A program made the translations under genes and the position numbers. A stretch of 64,000 bases of DNA from Algoriphagus halophilus (GTDB lineage: Bacteria; Bacteroidota; Bacteroidia; Cytophagales; Cyclobacteriaceae): the NCBI RefSeq assembly GCF_900129785.1, contig NZ_FSRC01000001.1, positions 2,046,001 to 2,110,000 of the forward strand, read 5' to 3'. The notes below the pieces were generated by a model. That model saw only the letters and a program-made list of their open reading frames with translations, was not told the DNA's origin and made no database searches. Below are positions 61,006 through 64,000 of the stretch, piece by piece. The stretch's first letter is position 1. Every line of letters begins with the position of its first letter.

Positions 61006-61109
61006 TTATTTGAAAACTAAACCAACTATTATTTAACTACCACAATGAATTCAAAAATAATACAATTATAATTAAATCAAAATGCCAAATAAAAATTTGT
61101 TAAAATTTA

Positions 61110-62003
61110 TTACTCTTCAGGGAAGTTTCCTCGCTTAAATGAAATACCCAATGCCAGCCCTTGGCTAAATTGTATTTTATCGTCTTGATCAATATCGTAA
61201 ATGCTTAAACTAGTCAAACTCACATTGATCAGATTGGAAACTTTCGCCTCCAGACCTAGATCCAAGCGATGGTCTATGGTATCAAAAGCCAAGGTTTCGT
61301 AATTGGCAAACATCTGATACCTCATCTTCAATGTCAGGTTCTCACTCAACTTTTTATTCCAGTCAGCCAATAAGTTAAATGCCAACCATTCAGTCCTCAC
61401 TTTCTTTCCCACCTCTACGCCGTAGTTGTTTTCCACATTGGTATAAAGCTCCGTATCTGTTACAAAAGTCCATCTTGGAGCTAAGGGTGAAATCCTCAGA
61501 CTAAACTCATCATTGGGCTTGTACTCAAAACCCAATGAAGTGGTCAGGTAACCTGGATTTAAAAATTTGGAGATGAGGGTTTTTTCATCCTCTCCAAAAT
61601 CGTATCCCGGAGCAAACTGAGATAAAAAATTGACTGCAAAAAAGTAATTCCACTTATCATTTATTTTGTAACCTATTTTGGAGTCCAAATAAATACGGTC
61701 TGTTGACTTCCTTCCATCTTCATCTTTGTTCTTCACAATACCATAGGCAAAATCCATCGTATTGTCCCAGGTCCATTTATCTTTGGCATAGTTGGCTCGA
61801 CCGTTCAAATACGTACCGACAGCGATCGAATTCACTCCCCCTCCTTGCCAATTGCTACTAAAGGAACCTTGATTCAAGTTCAACCCACCACTTATTTCTT
61901 TCAGCCAATAACTCGTATCGGCAGGGATTAATTCTGCTTCAGTTTGGGCAATTAAATTCCCGGCTAGAAAAAGAAGAAGGAAAAGTGTAGAAATTCTTTT
62001 CAT
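61110..62003 (-). CDS. DUF3078 outer-membrane-like protein
   Basis: 297 residues. Signal peptide MKRISTLFLLLFLAGNLIA, then GGLNLNQGSFSSNWQGGGVNSIAV, the diagnostic DUF3078 segment with N-Q-x-SFSSNW-GGG, and a row of amphipathic strands ending in a barrel-like pattern (FSQGLALGISFKR). It is probably an outer-membrane beta-barrel or associated protein. Function unknown; conserved in Bacteroidetes. Confidence 0.85.
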   Translation of the reverse strand: MKRISTLFLLLFLAGNLIAQTEAELIPADTSYWLKEISGGLNLNQGSFSSNWQGGGVNSIAVGTYLNGRANYAKDKWTWDNTMDFAYGIVKNKDEDGRKSTDRIYLDSKIGYKINDKWNYFFAVNFLSQFAPGYDFGEDEKTLISKFLNPGYLTTSLGFEYKPNDEFSLRISPLAPRWTFVTDTELYTNVENNYGVEVGKKVRTEWLAFNLLADWNKKLSENLTLKMRYQMFANYETLAFDTIDHRLDLGLEAKVSNLINVSLTSLSIYDIDQDDKIQFSQGLALGISFKRGNFPEE

Positions 62004-62051
62004 AATTTATCAGATTAGAAATAAATAAATTTTAAATAATATAATACAAAT

Positions 62052-62327
62052 ATGGAAAATGACTTTGAAAGTGAACTCATTATCAGGGATTATTTGGCCC
62101 GTCAACGTACTAAACTGGCCAACCAACGTACCCTCCTTTCATTTATCCGGACATCTTTATATTTTTTAGTAAGTGGAATAGCATTATTTGAGGTTGAGAA
62201 ATTAGACCATGTAAAAGAGCTGGGATACTTGGCACTGGCCTTGAGTTTAGCAATTTTAGGAACAGGTATCTATTCATTTTTCAGTACCAAGAAAAAACTC
62301 AAAAAAGGAAATTACCTTAACATGTGA
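62052..62327 (+). CDS. DUF202 (YidH-like) membrane protein
   Basis: 91 residues. Begins with a hydrophilic segment including RDYLARQRTKLANQRTLLSFIRTSLYFLV, key parts of the DUF202 pattern (ANERTxLAxxRT-like), then two hydrophobic helices. Inner membrane protein of unknown function. Divergent from DUF3078 and 3 bases from the next gene, which is a permease. Confidence 0.82.
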   Translation: MENDFESELIIRDYLARQRTKLANQRTLLSFIRTSLYFLVSGIALFEVEKLDHVKELGYLALALSLAILGTGIYSFFSTKKKLKKGNYLNM

Positions 62328-62330
62328 CCT

Positions 62331-64000
62331 ATGACTTTTGAAATCGGTATGACACTGGGCATTATCCTATTGGGGGTTGTTTTGTTTTTTACAGAAAAAC
62401 TCCCCATTGATGTGGTATCTATTTTAGTCATGGTCCTTTTTCTTCTCACGGGCATATTGGATATTAAAGAGGGGTATGCTGGATTCTCTAACTCAGCAAC
62501 TCTTACAGTGGCCGCAATGTTTATTTTGTCTACCGCAATTTTCAGCACTGGAATTCTGGACTCATTCAGTTACAGGTTAAGTAAACAGGCCCAGAAAAGT
62601 GAGCTAAACCTCATCGTCACCCTGTTGATTTCCTCGGGAATCTTATCCGCTTTTATCAATGACACGGCGGTGGTGGCACTCTTGATGCCTGCAGTAATAC
62701 AATTGGCCAAAAACAATCAAATCCCGGCCTCCAAATTACTGATGCCCCTATCTTTTGGTGCGCTGATGGGAGGAGTATGTACTTTACTGGGAACCAGTAC
62801 CAATATTTTGGTAAGTGGGATCGCAGAGCAGTCGGGATTACCTTCCTTCGGGATTTTTGAAATGAGCCTCATGGGAATGATTTTCTTGGCTTCAGGCATC
62901 CTTTACATGGTTTTAGTAGGTCGTTTCCTGCTTCCTAAACGAAAAAACAGAGCATGGCTAAACGATCACTTAGATTTAGGAAATTACCTCACCGAAATCA
63001 TCATTGAAGACAATTATCCGCAGTTGGATGAACCCATTTCCAAGCAAAAACTTTTTAATCAATACCCGATTAAGCCCTTACAGATTATCCGGGACGATCA
63101 AAGGAAAATCAGGGTTTACCCCAATTCCCCCATCATCAAAGGAGACATCATCCGAGTGAGTTCAGACAAAGAGTCTCTAGAAAAACTGAAATCCTATCAA
63201 GGAATCAAATTGAAATCAGAACTGGTCTGGGATGAAACATTAGTTACCGGAAATGAGGAACGATTATATGAAGCGGTGGTGACTCCGAGCTCATTTTTGA
63301 TCAAAAAAAGTATCAAAGAACTCAATTTCAAAGAATTATTCAACCAGGTCCTGGTCATAGGAATCCGTCACCGCTCAGGGATGCTGAAAACACAATTGAC
63401 CAAAACCAGTTTGGCTGCAGGAGATATTTTATTGTTGAGAGGCACAGAGGAAAGTATTCAGTCGGTGCATGAAACGGAGGGCTTATTAATACTATCAGAA
63501 ACAAAAAGTAAAGTCCTCAATAAAACCAAAACAGCCTTGACTTTATTGATTATGGCCACGGTATTGGCACTCGCAATCTTCCATGTTTTTCCCATTGTGG
63601 TAGCTGCCGTGGCAGGGGCGGTAGCCATGATTGTGTTTGGGATCATCAACACGGAGCAAGCCTATAAAGCAATAGACTGGAAAGTGATTTTGATGTTAGC
63701 AGGAATCCTTTCCATGGGTACGGCCTTGGAGAAAACCGGTGGTTCTGCACTTTTAGGCCAAAGTATCGTCCATTTACTGGGTGATTTTGGGCCCCGGGCA
63801 GTGCTCTGTGGGATTTTTGGCCTGACATTTATGCTCACCAATGTCATGTCCAATAATGCTACGGCTGCATTAATTGCCCCCATCGCGATCAGCATCTCAA
63901 CAAACCTTGGTGTAGATTCAAGACCTTTTCTCATGGCTGTAACTTTTGCGGCCAGCCTTAGCTTCATGACTCCCATGGGCTACCAAACCAATACCATGAT
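62331..64000 (+). CDS. SLC13-family permease with TrkA-C domains (partial)
   Basis: Open from the ATG at 62331 to the window end, at least 556 residues. Many hydrophobic helices. Central hydrophilic insert with two RCK-C-like segments (SKQKLFNQYPIKPLQIIRDD, IIKGDIIRVSSDKESLEKL, and SIKELNFKELFNQVLVIGIR), typical of the anion:Na+ symporter type with regulatory TrkA-C domains. GGVCTLLGTSTNILVSG near residue 145 is a substrate- and Na-binding motif, and the end repeats it (SFMTPMGYQTNTM). Substrate, likely dicarboxylate or sulfate, unknown. Confidence 0.88.
   Translation, partial: MTFEIGMTLGIILLGVVLFFTEKLPIDVVSILVMVLFLLTGILDIKEGYAGFSNSATLTVAAMFILSTAIFSTGILDSFSYRLSKQAQKSELNLIVTLLISSGILSAFINDTAVVALLMPAVIQLAKNNQIPASKLLMPLSFGALMGGVCTLLGTSTNILVSGIAEQSGLPSFGIFEMSLMGMIFLASGILYMVLVGRFLLPKRKNRAWLNDHLDLGNYLTEIIIEDNYPQLDEPISKQKLFNQYPIKPLQIIRDDQRKIRVYPNSPIIKGDIIRVSSDKESLEKLKSYQGIKLKSELVWDETLVTGNEERLYEAVVTPSSFLIKKSIKELNFKELFNQVLVIGIRHRSGMLKTQLTKTSLAAGDILLLRGTEESIQSVHETEGLLILSETKSKVLNKTKTALTLLIMATVLALAIFHVFPIVVAAVAGAVAMIVFGIINTEQAYKAIDWKVILMLAGILSMGTALEKTGGSALLGQSIVHLLGDFGPRAVLCGIFGLTFMLTNVMSNNATAALIAPIAISISTNLGVDSRPFLMAVTFAASLSFMTPMGYQTNTM

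Overview
The window looks like a chromosomal stretch from a Bacteroidota bacterium, most likely Cytophagales/Cyclobacteriaceae (Algoriphagus-like). The basis is the AT-rich intergenic DNA, a SusC/SusD pair, RteC regulators, a Bacteroidetes-type TraE-TraN conjugation operon, DUF3078 and DUF6520 proteins, a beta-propeller sensor and a TlpA-like thioredoxin protein. No ribosomal gene is present to settle the genus.

Layout. 1-4 kb: a hexuronate operon (uxaC end, SDR mannonate oxidoreductase, uxuA, sugar acetyltransferase) followed by a UDP-glucuronate decarboxylase. 4-10 kb: a lipoprotein, fatty-acid activation and oxidation (acyl-CoA ligase, acyl-CoA dehydrogenase), an APH-type kinase and an exported ADP-ribosylglycohydrolase. 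10-13.3 kb: three tandem paralogous secreted proteins, each with a sigma54-like promoter (GG-N10-GC) and the leader motif CTAAACCAAC. 13.6-19.4 kb: thioesterase, NAD salvage (pncA, pncB), DMT transporter, LolD-like ATPase, sucC and tRNA-Arg(TCG).

An accessory region begins right after the tRNA. First comes a NUDIX gene overlapping a DUF3427-like/DUF3883 nuclease-like gene, then small membrane and secreted proteins. From 23.9 to 56.3 kb lies a conjugative element. Its minus-strand mobilisation module (VirD4-type coupling protein, relaxase, ribbon-helix-helix accessory protein) sits at one end and its plus-strand type IV secretion operon (TraE, F, G, three VirB5/TraI-like proteins, J, K, M, N, DUF3945, winged helix) at the other. 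Between them are about 18 kb of cargo and regulation. No integrase, primase, traL or traO was found in the window.

The most unusual gene is in that cargo: a Crp/Fnr-type regulator (cNMP-binding fold plus helix-turn-helix) fused to a complete class I terpene cyclase with DDxxD, NSE, pyrophosphate-sensor Arg and RY motifs all present. It is the first gene of an operon with two RteC regulators, upstream of the relaxase module. Divergent from it are a MauE/DoxX membrane protein and a small exported DUF6520 protein with a Cys-X7-Cys pair. These converge on a tlpA-susC-susD operon, which suggests a redox-linked outer-membrane uptake or peptide system. A propeller sensor with a histidine (DHp) domain but no ATPase domain, overlapped by a response-regulator gene, completes the cargo.

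56.4-64 kb returns to ordinary genes: VOC protein, membrane protein, EEP hydrolase, cytochrome c/FG-GAP protein, lipoprotein, DUF3078, DUF202 and an SLC13 permease running off the end.
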